Made by a program: the position numbers and the translations under genes. Under the pieces are notes generated by a model. It did not search any database. It was not told the origin of the DNA and saw nothing but the letters and a program-made list of their open reading frames with translations. From positions 1 to 52,122 of the forward strand of contig PSRI01000086.1 in NCBI GenBank assembly GCA_003175935.1: a stretch of 52,122 nt of DNA. The letters are read 5' to 3'. This DNA is from Bacteroidota bacterium (lineage in GTDB: Bacteria > Bacteroidota > Bacteroidia > Chitinophagales > Chitinophagaceae). This document shows positions 17,384-26,346 of this stretch, in pieces (within the stretch, counting starts at the first letter, position 1; each line of letters begins with the position of its first letter).

Positions 17384-18700
17384 CTATAAATTCTCTAACA
17401 ATTCTACTACTTTTTCGCTTTTCAAAATAAAATATCCCAGGCGATCATTGCTGATGCCATCTTTTAATTGATAGCTAAATTCAAGTTTGTCATTCCGCAC
17501 AGTTGTTTCAAAGTATTTAAAGGAGATATTGCTGTATTTCCTGAGGTCTTCTCCTATTTCGTAAAGATGAGTTGAAAGAATGAAAAGTGAATTCTTAATT
17601 TTTATCAATCCTTCAATAACTACTGAGGAACATTTCATAGCATCCTGCACATTTGTTCCTTTAAACAATTCGTCAATGAGCACCAGCCATTTTCTGGAAT
17701 CATTAATCTTTAGAATTGTATTCTTGATTCTTTGAACCTCATTAAAAAAATAACTTTCGCCTTTTACAATATTGTCCACCACATTGATATTACTCAGTAT
17801 ACCGTCAAAAAGAGATAACTGTAAATGTGCTGCAGGAACTCCCATTCCAACCTGGGCCAGATATACGGCAACGCCAACAGATTTAATGAATGTACTTTTA
17901 CCTGCCATATTAGCTCCAGTCAAAAAAAGAAAATTACTACTTGGTGAAAGCTCCACATCATATGAAACAGGTTCCGAAAGGAGAATATGATAAAGTCCTT
18001 TTGCTTTCACAAATGGATCGGAGGAGTCAATAAACTCCGGGAAACTCAGGTTGTGTTTTTCAACAGCCATTGCCATCGAATACCAGGCATCAAACTGACA
18101 ATACATGTCCATCAGTTCATATATCTTATCCTTAAACCCTTCCCGAAAGAAAAAACCGAAATAAAGATTTTCTCTTATAGTAAAATGTTTTCCTTTTGGT
18201 TTGTCCAGTAGTTCCTGGAGTTGGTGGTGCTGAAGTAATGTTTTTATTCGTGATGTGAGTAATTGCAACCTTGCCGGAGCCGAAGGATCATCAAACACAA
18301 CTGAGATCTGGTGCATTCCCATAATAAAATCCCTGAAATGCGTCATGGAATAGCGAACCAATCCATAATCAACGCTATGAATTACTTTATAGAGCCAGGT
18401 ATTGAAATAATCATTGGACGCAGGGATCCTGTCCAGGGCAGTGTCATAAAATCTTTCCAAAACCATTAATGTTCCGTTGGAGATGCTGATGGGCCATTCT
18501 CGTAGTCGGGATTTGATAATCTTAATGATTTGTTGCGTGGATAGAATTTTTTCCAGATCTGAATGAGGTTCACTCAACATATATCTTAACCACTCTTTGC
18601 CTCCAACGCTTGTGGTAAAATTAATATGGTGAAAAACCGAATATTCTTCTTCGTGATTAAAAATGGAAAGATCGTTATATGTTGTTTTGTCTATATCCAT
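17384..18700 (-). CDS. MutS-family ATPase (short, MutS-like)
   Basis: A 438-residue protein that carries only the core/lever and ATPase parts of MutS. The Walker A motif is TGANMAGKST (G262-T270) and the Walker B motif is WLVLIDELFKGTN with D343 and E344; FILSTHLYEI follows as in MutS domain V. It lacks the N-terminal mismatch-recognition domain with its Phe-x-Glu motif, so it is not the classical mismatch sensor. Such short MutS homologues are common in Bacteroidota and their role is unclear. It is 31 bp downstream of pyrC. Confidence 0.85.
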   Translation of the reverse strand: MDIDKTTYNDLSIFNHEEEYSVFHHINFTTSVGGKEWLRYMLSEPHSDLEKILSTQQIIKIIKSRLREWPISISNGTLMVLERFYDTALDRIPASNDYFNTWLYKVIHSVDYGLVRYSMTHFRDFIMGMHQISVVFDDPSAPARLQLLTSRIKTLLQHHQLQELLDKPKGKHFTIRENLYFGFFFREGFKDKIYELMDMYCQFDAWYSMAMAVEKHNLSFPEFIDSSDPFVKAKGLYHILLSEPVSYDVELSPSSNFLFLTGANMAGKSTFIKSVGVAVYLAQVGMGVPAAHLQLSLFDGILSNINVVDNIVKGESYFFNEVQRIKNTILKINDSRKWLVLIDELFKGTNVQDAMKCSSVVIEGLIKIKNSLFILSTHLYEIGEDLRKYSNISFKYFETTVRNDKLEFSYQLKDGISNDRLGYFILKSEKVVELLENL

Positions 18701-18731
18701 TCAGGGAAATTTACAGTTTGTTTTTACCAAA

Positions 18732-20090
18732 TCAGCGAGTAAATAAAAGTCTTTGACCCTTATTAGATTCATCCCATTTGAAATTTCCATACTGCGTATC
18801 GCTATTATTAAAAACAAGGTTGCCATTCACAAAAGTATGCGTAATGGTAGTGGGAAATTGGAACCCTTCCAGCGGACTCCACCCGCATTTATACAGAATA
18901 TTTTCTTTTGAAACTTTGTGTAGCCTGTTTGGATCTACAATTACCAGGTCGGCCCAGTATCCCTCCCTAATATAACCTCTTTCCTTAATTTCAAAGCAGT
19001 CCGCAACGGCGTGACTCATTTTATCTGCAATTGTTTCAATCGAAATTTTTCCCTGCTTCCAGTAATACAACATCAAACTCATTGAATGTTGTACCAACGG
19101 AAGCCCGGAATGGGCATGCTCGTAAGGAGGTTCTTTTTCTTCCAGTGTATGCGGTGCGTGATCTGTTGCTATAAGGTCAAGCCTGCCATCCAGCAAAGCT
19201 TCCCATAGTCCGGCTTTATTATTTGGCGCTTTGATTGCAGGGTTACATTTTATAAGGTATCCGAGTTTGGCATAATCGTCTGCCGTAAAATGCAAATGAT
19301 GAACGCACACTTCCGATGTAATTCTCTTTTCTTTTCTTGGCATCATGTTCGAGAACAATTGCAATTCCTTAGCAGTGGAAATATGCAAAATGTGCAATCT
19401 GCTGTTATGTTTTTTTGCAAATTGTATAGCCGTAAAGGATGATTCAAAGCAGGCATCTTCGTTTCTTATGATTGGATGGTCGGAAGGTTCCAGGTTTTGT
19501 TTTGTTTTTTTAATATTCTCGTAATTAGCCTTAATAATTTTCTCATCTTCACAATGTGTGGCTATTAGTACCTCGGATTCGCGAAACAATTTATCCAGCG
19601 TAAGAAAATTATCCACAAGCATATTACCCGTACTGGAACCCATAAATATTTTGATTCCGCATATGCGATCCTTGAATTCATTAACCCTAAGCGCCTGGTC
19701 TGGATTGACATTCGAAGTGCCCATAAAGAATGAATAATTCGCAAGGGCATGTTGTGCGGCAATAGAGTATTTTTCTTCTAGCAAATCAATGGTGAGTGCA
19801 TTGGGAATAGTGTTGGGCATTTCCATAAACGAAGTAACGCCACCGGCTACTGCCGCTTTTGCTTCCGTATAGATGGTAGCCTTATGCGTTAGTCCCGGTT
19901 CTCTGAAATGAACCTGGTCATCGATAGCTCCGGGGAGTAAAAATTTCCCCGTTCCATCTATTTCTATGGCACTATTGCTTTGTATTGATTCGTTAATCTT
20001 ATCAATTCGTCCGTTCTTCAACAAAACATCTGATTGAAACGTTTTACCTTCGTTTACGATTGTAATATTTTTTAGGAGATAATGGTGCAT
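18732..20090 (-). CDS. pyrC: Dihydroorotase (type I-like amidohydrolase)
   Basis: A 452-residue amidohydrolase predicted to make dihydroorotate from carbamoyl-aspartate in pyrimidine synthesis. Evidence: LPGAIDDQVHFREPGLTHK near the N-terminus, GGVTSFMEMPNT, GIKIFMGSSTGNM (likely the metal-bridging lysine), ATHCEDE, LHILHIST and LIATDHAPH. The first zinc histidine of the usual HxH motif is glutamine here (Q59, with H61 kept). From memory many Bacteroidota proteins annotated as dihydroorotase share this. It begins 32 bp from the divergent Wzi-like gene and leads a minus-strand transcript with the MutS-like and DUF3179 genes. An allantoinase or hydantoinase role cannot be excluded. Confidence 0.85.
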   Translation of the reverse strand: MHHYLLKNITIVNEGKTFQSDVLLKNGRIDKINESIQSNSAIEIDGTGKFLLPGAIDDQVHFREPGLTHKATIYTEAKAAVAGGVTSFMEMPNTIPNALTIDLLEEKYSIAAQHALANYSFFMGTSNVNPDQALRVNEFKDRICGIKIFMGSSTGNMLVDNFLTLDKLFRESEVLIATHCEDEKIIKANYENIKKTKQNLEPSDHPIIRNEDACFESSFTAIQFAKKHNSRLHILHISTAKELQLFSNMMPRKEKRITSEVCVHHLHFTADDYAKLGYLIKCNPAIKAPNNKAGLWEALLDGRLDLIATDHAPHTLEEKEPPYEHAHSGLPLVQHSMSLMLYYWKQGKISIETIADKMSHAVADCFEIKERGYIREGYWADLVIVDPNRLHKVSKENILYKCGWSPLEGFQFPTTITHTFVNGNLVFNNSDTQYGNFKWDESNKGQRLLFTR

Positions 20091-20122
20091 GTAGGAATTA
20101 TTAACCTGAACTTGATTTTACA

Positions 20123-21784
20123 ATGCAATTTAAAAAAACCGCTATCAGTGCCCTTCTTTTTGTTTGCCCTTTTATTCTCTCAGCACAATCGACCTACATA
20201 CCAAGGGGATCAAAAGAATACAGCATCCTGGATCGCCTACAAATTAAATTAGGCAAAGACACAGTCCTCAACTTTTTACAAAACCAGCCATTTAGCCGAC
20301 ATGAAATGGTGAAGGTTATGGAGGGACTGGATTCTACCGGACAAAATATCAAATTAACAGATGTGGATCGTTATAATATTAACGATGCCCTGATGAATAG
20401 TTCTGAATGGGTAACAGGAAGCAAGGAAGGCTTCAGCCCTAAGAAACCATTCCTCAAAATTTTTTATAAGAACAAGGCTAATTTTTTTGAGGTAGATAAT
20501 AAAGATTTTTACCTGTCGGTAAATCCTGTATTGCAATTACGCGCCGGAAAGGAAAATGATAATAGTGATTTGTTATTTGTAAATACAAGAGGCGTGGTTA
20601 TTCGTGGTCTTATAGCAAAAAGGATCGGCTTTCAGTCATATATAACCGATAATCAGGAACGGCCTCCATTATATGTAAGAAACCGCATCGACTCCATGCA
20701 GGCAGTGCCTGGAGAAGGGTTTTACAAACCATTCAAAACAACTGGATACGATTATTTTGATGCGCGGGGATATATTACATTCAATGCTGCAAAATTCATA
20801 GACTTTCAATTTGGGTACGACAAAAATTTTATTGGAGATGGATATCGAAGCCTTGTTATGAGCGATAATTCAAACAGCTATCTTTTTTTGAGAGTGAATA
20901 CACATGTATGGCGACTTAATTACAACATCCTTTATATGGAACTCACGAATCAATTTGAGAAAGGTGCCGAAGACTTTTTGTTACCGAGAAAATATGCCGT
21001 TATCCACCACCTGAATGTAAATGCACCTAAATGGCTCACACTTGGAGTGATGGATGCCATAGTTTTTGGCAGAGCTGATCATTTTGATTTTTCATATCTC
21101 AACCCCATCATATTTCTGCGTGCTGCAGAACAGCAGGCGGGAAGTCCTGACAATGCACTTATCGCGTTCGACGTAAAAGCAAATGTTGCACACAGCCTGC
21201 AATTATATAGTATGATCCTGATTGATGAGCTTAAACTTTCCGAACTGAAAGCCGGGAATGGTTGGTGGGGAAATAAATTCGGGATCCAGTTTGGAGGAAA
21301 ATACATTGATGCATTTGGAATCAAAAACCTCGACCTGCAGGCAGAATTCAATTGGGTGCGACCTTTCACTTACAGTCACACAGATTCAGTAGCAAACTAT
21401 ACGCATTATAACCAGGCGTTGGCCCATCCTATTGGTGCTAATTTCCGCGAACTTATTGGAATTGCGCGCTATCAGCCCGCGCCAAAATGGCGATTTGAAG
21501 GAAAGCTGATTGCTTATTTGCAGGGAACCGATACAGCAGGAATGAATTTCGGAAACAATATTTTTCTTCCTTATACTACCCGCGCAGGTGAATATGGATT
21601 TCATATTGGCTCCGCAGTTCCCGCTAAATGTGTTAACTTCTCTCTATGGGCAGATTATGAGTGGAAAGAAAACTTTTTCATCGAAGCCTCCCTCACCGTT
21701 CGAAGATATACGGGCCAACCCACTAACACTATTCCGTCGATTGGTATTCGATGGAATATCGCCCGCCGCGAGTACGACTATTGA
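20123..21784 (+). CDS. Wzi/RemB-like outer-membrane beta-barrel protein
   Basis: A 553-residue exported protein with a signal peptide ending in LSAQ near residue 22. The N-terminal part (about 30-110) is soluble and the rest has amphipathic strands ending in an aromatic residue (RREYDY), typical of outer-membrane barrels. The region FDFQFGYDKNFIGDGYRSL-like (in fact IDFQFGYDKNFIGDGYRS) and FDFSYLNPIIFLRAAE resemble the capsule-assembly Wzi family and the gliding accessory protein RemB. It could aid surface polysaccharide retention or gliding. Family recall is moderate. Confidence 0.65.
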   Translation: MQFKKTAISALLFVCPFILSAQSTYIPRGSKEYSILDRLQIKLGKDTVLNFLQNQPFSRHEMVKVMEGLDSTGQNIKLTDVDRYNINDALMNSSEWVTGSKEGFSPKKPFLKIFYKNKANFFEVDNKDFYLSVNPVLQLRAGKENDNSDLLFVNTRGVVIRGLIAKRIGFQSYITDNQERPPLYVRNRIDSMQAVPGEGFYKPFKTTGYDYFDARGYITFNAAKFIDFQFGYDKNFIGDGYRSLVMSDNSNSYLFLRVNTHVWRLNYNILYMELTNQFEKGAEDFLLPRKYAVIHHLNVNAPKWLTLGVMDAIVFGRADHFDFSYLNPIIFLRAAEQQAGSPDNALIAFDVKANVAHSLQLYSMILIDELKLSELKAGNGWWGNKFGIQFGGKYIDAFGIKNLDLQAEFNWVRPFTYSHTDSVANYTHYNQALAHPIGANFRELIGIARYQPAPKWRFEGKLIAYLQGTDTAGMNFGNNIFLPYTTRAGEYGFHIGSAVPAKCVNFSLWADYEWKENFFIEASLTVRRYTGQPTNTIPSIGIRWNIARREYDY

Positions 21785-21914
21785 AGTTGAAGGTTCGTTA
21801 CAGGTTAAAGGTTGATTGTTGAAGGTTTGCCATTCAGACGGTCAGCGTTCAAGAAAATCCTATATCCTATATCTCATATCTTTTGTCTAGGTACTTGGTA
21901 CTAGGTACTCTCAG
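21785..21914 (-). repeat. Composite heptad repeat, copy B
   Basis: Read on the minus strand from the porT stop codon (6 bp away): three GTAC-core units, a CTAGACAAA junction, then ATATC-type units (AGATATG, AGATATA, GGATATA), a CTTGAACGCTGAC segment and TTCAACC/TTTAACC-type units up to the end of the Wzi-like gene. The 7-bp spacing holds within each segment. It fills the whole gap between two convergent genes. Confidence 0.75.
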
Positions 21915-21920
21915 TCTCTA

Positions 21921-22685
21921 CTACAGGCCCCCACCTTCGAAGTGGAGCGAGAACATGATCATTCTTGAATTGAGATTGTCGATCACGTTTGCGTATTTGA
22001 GTGTAGGATCTTTCACTAACACATTGCCGAGGCCGTTACTGATTTTAATTTCCGGAGATAAAATGAAGTATTGATAGAAGAACTGAAATCCAACTCCGAG
22101 TTCATAACCAAAATCAGTTTTCTTAACTTTCAGCAAATTTTCAGCATTTGTTGCACCAGCATTTGATGCGAGATCGTAATCAAATTTTATTCCCGCCAGT
22201 GTATAGGCACGGAAATTTCCGATGCGATCACTTTTGAGTCGAATTTGCAGGGGCCAGCTCATCACAATTGATTCTACTTTTTGTGACTTTGTCATATGCC
22301 CGTCCTCAGGATCGGGGTATTTGAGGGTATAGTCAAATTTCTTCTGACTAAAAATAAGATTCAACGGATAGAACCGAAGATCCCAACGTTTTGACAACTG
22401 AAGATTCGCAACAATTCCAAGATGGATCCTTCCGCTATTCGGACTTTCTACAGTTTGGATACTATCCTGCTGCAAAAAATAAGGTGAGTGAGAAATACTA
22501 TAGTGTGAGGTATTGTATCCAAGCACGATTCCAAAATAATAAGGTTTGTCGTCGTGATTGGGGAGATTTAATCCTTCCCGAAGCTGAGCAAACAGAGGAT
22601 TGATTATACCCAAAGAAAAGAGGAACGACACAATTACTTTACGCCGCAATAAATACTGCAGATACCCAGGCTTAAATTTTTGCAT
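21921..22685 (-). CDS. porT: Type IX secretion system protein PorT
   Basis: A 254-residue outer-membrane beta-barrel protein needed for type IX secretion. Evidence: a signal peptide ending in LFAQ near residue 34, the segment LPNHDDKPYYFGIVLGYN, then SFGIVANLQLSK-like strands (here HLGIVANLQLSKRWDLRFYP), and a C-terminal strand set with FILSPEIKISNGLGN. The gene directly follows ubiE, an order I recall as common in Bacteroidota. The porT start lies 52 bp inside ubiE in another frame, implying translational coupling. A heptad repeat begins 6 bp after its stop codon. Confidence 0.88.
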   Translation of the reverse strand: MQKFKPGYLQYLLRRKVIVSFLFSLGIINPLFAQLREGLNLPNHDDKPYYFGIVLGYNTSHYSISHSPYFLQQDSIQTVESPNSGRIHLGIVANLQLSKRWDLRFYPLNLIFSQKKFDYTLKYPDPEDGHMTKSQKVESIVMSWPLQIRLKSDRIGNFRAYTLAGIKFDYDLASNAGATNAENLLKVKKTDFGYELGVGFQFFYQYFILSPEIKISNGLGNVLVKDPTLKYANVIDNLNSRMIMFSLHFEGGGL

Positions 22686-23377
22686 GATGTGTTGGTAAAT
22701 CCCGTGTTTTTTAAAATGTTGAGAAAGTCCTGCCTTTCCGGGAAGCGTTGCACCGAATTATTGAGGTACTGATACGCATCTTTGTTTTTACAAAATAATT
22801 TTCCCAGTTCAGGAGCGATCTTTCCCATGTACAGATTGTAAAGTTGTTTTATGCCTGTTATTTTGGGTTTTGAAAATTCGAGTATTACCAGTTTGCCCTC
22901 GGGCTTTAAGACTCTGTAAATTTCTGCGATTCCTTTCTCCAGATTCTCAAAATTGCGCACTCCAAAGGCCACAGTTACAGCATCAAACGTATGGTCAGGA
23001 AAGTTTATTGTCTCACTATCACCCACTTGTAAATCAACACGCTGGCTTAATCCATGTTTTAACAATTTCTCTCTGCCCAGGTCCAGCATTTTAGGAGAAA
23101 TATCAATCCCAACAACCTTGTCCGGATGGAGCAATTCACATGCCATGATAGCCATATCGCCGGTGCCTGTGGCCACATCCAGTACCATTTTAGGTTTTTC
23201 TTGTATAAGTTGTTTTAGTGCCTTCTTACGCCAACGAATATCAATCCCGGCCGACAAAAATCTGTTCAAAAAATCATATCTGAACGCAATCTTGTCGAAC
23301 ATCGCGGCCACCTGCTGCTTCTTACTTAGCGAGGAATCTTTATAGGGGACTACTGTATCGTGTTCAAATGCTGTCAT
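22634..23377 (-). CDS. ubiE: Demethylmenaquinone methyltransferase (UbiE/MenG)
   Basis: A 247-residue SAM-dependent methyltransferase for the last step of menaquinone synthesis. Evidence: VAAMFDKIAFRYDFLNRFLSAGIDIRWR-type N-terminus, the SAM motif VLDVATGTGD, VGIDISPKML, DAVTVAFGVRNFENLEKG and YRVLKPEGKLVILEFSKP. Bacteroidota generally use menaquinone, so a MenG role is most likely. Upstream, TATCTTTG stands 6 nt before the ATG, suggesting a leaderless mRNA, and a heptad repeat directly abuts that box. Its 3' end overlaps porT by 52 bp. Confidence 0.95.
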   Translation of the reverse strand: MTAFEHDTVVPYKDSSLSKKQQVAAMFDKIAFRYDFLNRFLSAGIDIRWRKKALKQLIQEKPKMVLDVATGTGDMAIMACELLHPDKVVGIDISPKMLDLGREKLLKHGLSQRVDLQVGDSETINFPDHTFDAVTVAFGVRNFENLEKGIAEIYRVLKPEGKLVILEFSKPKITGIKQLYNLYMGKIAPELGKLFCKNKDAYQYLNNSVQRFPERQDFLNILKNTGFTNTSCKNLSLGICSIYCGVK

Positions 23378-23383
23378 GAGTCA

Positions 23384-23391
23384 CAAAGATA
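23384..23391 (-). promoter_or_regulatory. -7 box (TATCTTTG) of ubiE, leaderless spacing
   Basis: The minus strand reads TATCTTTG, an exact TAnnTTTG match, followed by 6 nt and the ubiE ATG. Initiation about 6-7 nt past the box would start the mRNA at or next to the start codon. No TTG is present upstream; CTGAAC heptads occupy the -33 region instead. Confidence 0.5.
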
Positions 23392-23508
23392 AGACTGAAC
23401 GTTCAGAGTTCAGGGTTCAGCATTTAGAGATTAGGATGTATCATTTGGGATAATTGATAAACTGAAGTATGCATTAGTCTTGGTACCAGGTACCAGGTAC
23501 TAGGTACT
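23392..23508 (-). repeat. Composite heptad repeat, copy C
   Basis: On the minus strand, four GTAC-core units (AGTACCT, AGTACCT, GGTACCT, GGTACCA) directly abut the TAG stop codon of the EI24 gene at 23509. They are followed by a mixed segment with ACATCCT, AATCTCT and AAATGCT, then CTGAACC, CTGAACT and CTGAACG units that end 4 bp before the ubiE -7 box. Both flanking genes are on the minus strand, so the element links the end of one gene with the promoter of the next. Confidence 0.75.
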
Positions 23509-24270
23509 CTAAAAATCATCTTTCTGGTGGTAAAGACTTATTGTGGCAGCAATAACTGCATAAGCAGGGGCGAGGATCCATCCGATCACGATAATTCCAT
23601 GCATAAAATAAAACATGAGACCATTGCCTATGGCAAGTCCTTTATGCTTACCGATAAATTCAATGCTTTGTGCGGGAGATAAACGATGTCGTTCGCTGCT
23701 ATAATCCAGCATGGAGAACCCATAATAATAGCATTCAACGAACAGTGCCAGCACAGGAGTAACCCATCCAACAACAGGAATAAAGGAGAGAATTAGAATG
23801 GAGATGGTGTATACTGTTTGCCAAAGCGTATTACGTAATGCCAGTCTTATTCCACGAATAATATCCTTCACTAATAATTTAAAATTGAATGGATATTCTT
23901 TTCCTTCTATAATAGATTCAGTTTTTTCACTGAGATAACCGAATATGGGAGAGCCCACAATTAGCCAGATGTATTTGAACCAGGAAAAATAAAGCAGCAT
24001 CAGGATCAACCAAAGCATGATTCCGCCGAGAGCAAATAAAAATCCAAGCCAACTGCTTTGCATTTTTTCAACCCAGCCCTTTAGTCCTGTTTGCACAATG
24101 AGCAGTTCAATGAGGTAAGTTGCGCTCTTACCAAAAAAATACATGCTAACGGCAAAGAGTAATGCATAGATAAGCCCCGGAATAATAATCCACTTCCACA
24201 AGCGATGTTTACGGATAAACTGGTGCGCTTTGAAATAAGACTGGATTGCGATTACAATCTCTTTAAGCAA
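23509..24270 (-). CDS. EI24-domain membrane protein
   Basis: A 253-residue integral membrane protein with about five or six hydrophobic segments (about 30-48, 72-98, 95-112, 145-185 and 212-245). The pattern W.I.PG...LLF near residue 27-40, GSPIFGYLSEK..ESI.EG near 112-125 and the C-terminal helix pair fit the EI24 family, which includes the sulfate permease CysZ. Substrate and role are unknown. A promoter with good spacing lies about 60 bp upstream. Confidence 0.75.
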   Translation of the reverse strand: MLKEIVIAIQSYFKAHQFIRKHRLWKWIIIPGLIYALLFAVSMYFFGKSATYLIELLIVQTGLKGWVEKMQSSWLGFLFALGGIMLWLILMLLYFSWFKYIWLIVGSPIFGYLSEKTESIIEGKEYPFNFKLLVKDIIRGIRLALRNTLWQTVYTISILILSFIPVVGWVTPVLALFVECYYYGFSMLDYSSERHRLSPAQSIEFIGKHKGLAIGNGLMFYFMHGIIVIGWILAPAYAVIAATISLYHQKDDF

Positions 24271-24332
24271 ATTGCAATGGTTTTAGATCGGTTTTGTTAA
24301 ATTGTTCAAGGATCAGGGACTTTAATCTGATT

Positions 24333-24362
24333 CAAACCTACGTGAAACAGTTTATTACTCAA
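24333..24362 (-). promoter_or_regulatory. Promoter of the EI24 gene
   Basis: On the minus strand TTG (24362-24360), a 19-bp spacer and TAGGTTTG (24340-24333) match the Bacteroidota consensus. The predicted start is near 24326, giving a leader of about 55 nt. Confidence 0.55.
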
Positions 24363-24431
24363 AAAACTTGGAAAGATTTTCGGTATCTGGCAAATTAATC
24401 AAACTATTCACGAATAATTATTGATAAGAAG

Positions 24432-25037
24432 ATGGAGAAGTTGAATCTGGGCTTTTATGAAAGAAAGAATGTATTAAAAATAGCAAAGGAACTTCTGGGA
24501 AAAGTGCTGACGACAAACTTTGATGGAATCAAAACTTCGGGACGCATTGTAGAAACCGAAGCGTATAACGGAGTTATTGACCGGGCTTCACATGCCTGGG
24601 CAGGCAGGAGAACTGCTAGAAACGAAGTGATGTATAAATCAGCCGGAATTGCGTATGTGTATATCTGTTATGGCATGCATCATTTGTTCAATGTGGTTAC
24701 TAATGACGAAGAAATTCCGCATGCTATTCTCATCCGGGCCGTCGAACCGCTCCTTGGTGTCGACACCATGCTTAAAAGAACGGGGAAAAAGCAGCTGGAC
24801 CGCACCCTAACTTCCGGACCGGGAAACGTTGCAAAAGCCCTGGGAATCTCGGTTAAAGATTCCGGATTGAACCTGCTGGGTGATAAAATATATATTGCAG
24901 ACGATGGATTTAAATATTCGCCAAAACAGATTGCTGAAGGACCAAGAATCGGCGTTGAATCAGCAGGTGATCATGCATTATTACCCTATCGCTATTATGT
25001 TAGAGGAAACCAGTTTGTGAGCGGAAAAAGAAATTAG
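24432..25037 (+). CDS. DNA-3-methyladenine glycosylase (AAG family)
   Basis: A 201-residue base-excision repair glycosylase that removes alkylated purines. Evidence: LLGKVLTTNFDGIKTSGRIVETEAY with the catalytic glutamate in IVETEAY, DRASHAWAGRRTARNEVMY, GIAYVYICYGMHHLFNVVT, AILIRAVEPL and TSGPGNVAKALGI, all typical of the monofunctional AAG/MPG family. The length is usual for bacterial members. It is followed after 24 bp by a symporter gene, with no functional link evident. Confidence 0.95.
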   Translation: MEKLNLGFYERKNVLKIAKELLGKVLTTNFDGIKTSGRIVETEAYNGVIDRASHAWAGRRTARNEVMYKSAGIAYVYICYGMHHLFNVVTNDEEIPHAILIRAVEPLLGVDTMLKRTGKKQLDRTLTSGPGNVAKALGISVKDSGLNLLGDKIYIADDGFKYSPKQIAEGPRIGVESAGDHALLPYRYYVRGNQFVSGKRN

Positions 25038-25061
25038 ATCAGGAACTAAATTTCAGAAAAA

Positions 25062-26345
25062 TTGAATCAAACTGCCCCCAATCAAAACAACCAGGCACAT
25101 AAAAAATCTACTGCCAAAAAAATTCTGACCCATTTTTCATTTTGGGTTTTAGTAGCGGTTGTCCTAGGAATCGTCGTTGGCCATTTTTTTCCCGAATTCG
25201 CTATCAAAACAGAATTCCTCGCGAAATATTTTATTAAGATTATCACCTTTTTTATCGGACCCATAATTTTTCTAACCATCGTACTCGGAATAAGTGGTAT
25301 GGGTAATCTCGGTAAGGTTGGGAGAATTGGTATAAAAGCCCTCGTATATTTTGAAATCGTAACAACCATCGCTCTCATCATCGGTATCCTTGTAGCAGAT
25401 ATTTTACAACCTGGAAAAATCAGTAAAAGCGGACTGGCACATGGAACGAATAATTTTACTCCTTCCAGTGGAGGCATTGATTGGAAAAGTTTCTTCCTTC
25501 ACAATTTTACTTTGCAGGTACTCGCCGTTGCAATCATCGTTGGAATCATTTTGAATCTTTCATCAAAAAAAGACAAAGTGATATCCATTCTCAAAGACAT
25601 CTCAGACCTGGTCTTTAAAGGACTGAAAGTTGTTATGTATATCGCTCCACTCGGCGCATTTGGAGGAATGGCAAGCACCGTAGGAAAATACGGTTTAGAA
25701 ACTCTCCTTCCCCTTGGTAAATTATTGACTTCTGTCTATTGTACCATGGCCATTTTTATTTTTGGTGTGCTCGGACTGATCATGCGCTATTATGGATTCA
25801 GTATTTGGAAATATCTCAAATTGATCAGGGAAGAATTCCTTATTGTACTGGGGACGAGTTCATCCGAGGCTGCTCTTCCATCACTCATCAATAAACTGGG
25901 TTTGATGGGATGCAGCAAACCGGTAGTTGGACTCGTAGTCCCTGCGGGGTATTCTTTCAACATGGACGGTACCTCTATATATCTTTCTATGTCGGTGGTT
26001 TTTCTTGCACAACTTTATAATACGCCTCTGAGTTTTGCAGAAGAAGTTACCATGATTGCCATCCTGATGCTTACTTCAAAAGGAGCAGCCGGTGTTACGG
26101 GAAGTGGGTTTGTAGTTTTGGCGTCCACCATAACTGCACTTCATAAAATTCCGCTTGAGGGTTTATCTTTCCTGTTAGCAGTTGATAAATTTATGAGTGA
26201 AGCGAGAGCGATTACAAATATGATTGGGAACGGAGTTGCGACAATCGTAATTGCAAAAACTGAAAAAGAATTCATACCGAATAAAGATTATAATATTGAA
26301 AGATCTCATGCCAAAGCGCTAAGACACGCAAAGGCGCAATTATAA
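25062..26345 (+). CDS. Dicarboxylate/amino acid:cation symporter
   Basis: A 427-residue DAACS-family transporter. About eight hydrophobic helices are present. The helix 7 motif has the serine-rich loop LGTSSSEAALPSL, then SFNMDGTSIYLS (NMDGT substrate and cation site), and later GAAGVTGSGFVVLASTI and DKFMSEARAITNMIGNG, all hallmarks of DctA/GltP-type carriers. Translation starts at TTG; no ATG is available nearby, and this start gives a normal basic N-terminus. The substrate (C4-dicarboxylate, glutamate or aspartate) cannot be decided. The RsmI-like gene begins 1 bp after its stop codon. Confidence 0.93.
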   Translation: MNQTAPNQNNQAHKKSTAKKILTHFSFWVLVAVVLGIVVGHFFPEFAIKTEFLAKYFIKIITFFIGPIIFLTIVLGISGMGNLGKVGRIGIKALVYFEIVTTIALIIGILVADILQPGKISKSGLAHGTNNFTPSSGGIDWKSFFLHNFTLQVLAVAIIVGIILNLSSKKDKVISILKDISDLVFKGLKVVMYIAPLGAFGGMASTVGKYGLETLLPLGKLLTSVYCTMAIFIFGVLGLIMRYYGFSIWKYLKLIREEFLIVLGTSSSEAALPSLINKLGLMGCSKPVVGLVVPAGYSFNMDGTSIYLSMSVVFLAQLYNTPLSFAEEVTMIAILMLTSKGAAGVTGSGFVVLASTITALHKIPLEGLSFLLAVDKFMSEARAITNMIGNGVATIVIAKTEKEFIPNKDYNIERSHAKALRHAKAQL

Positions 26346-26346
26346 T

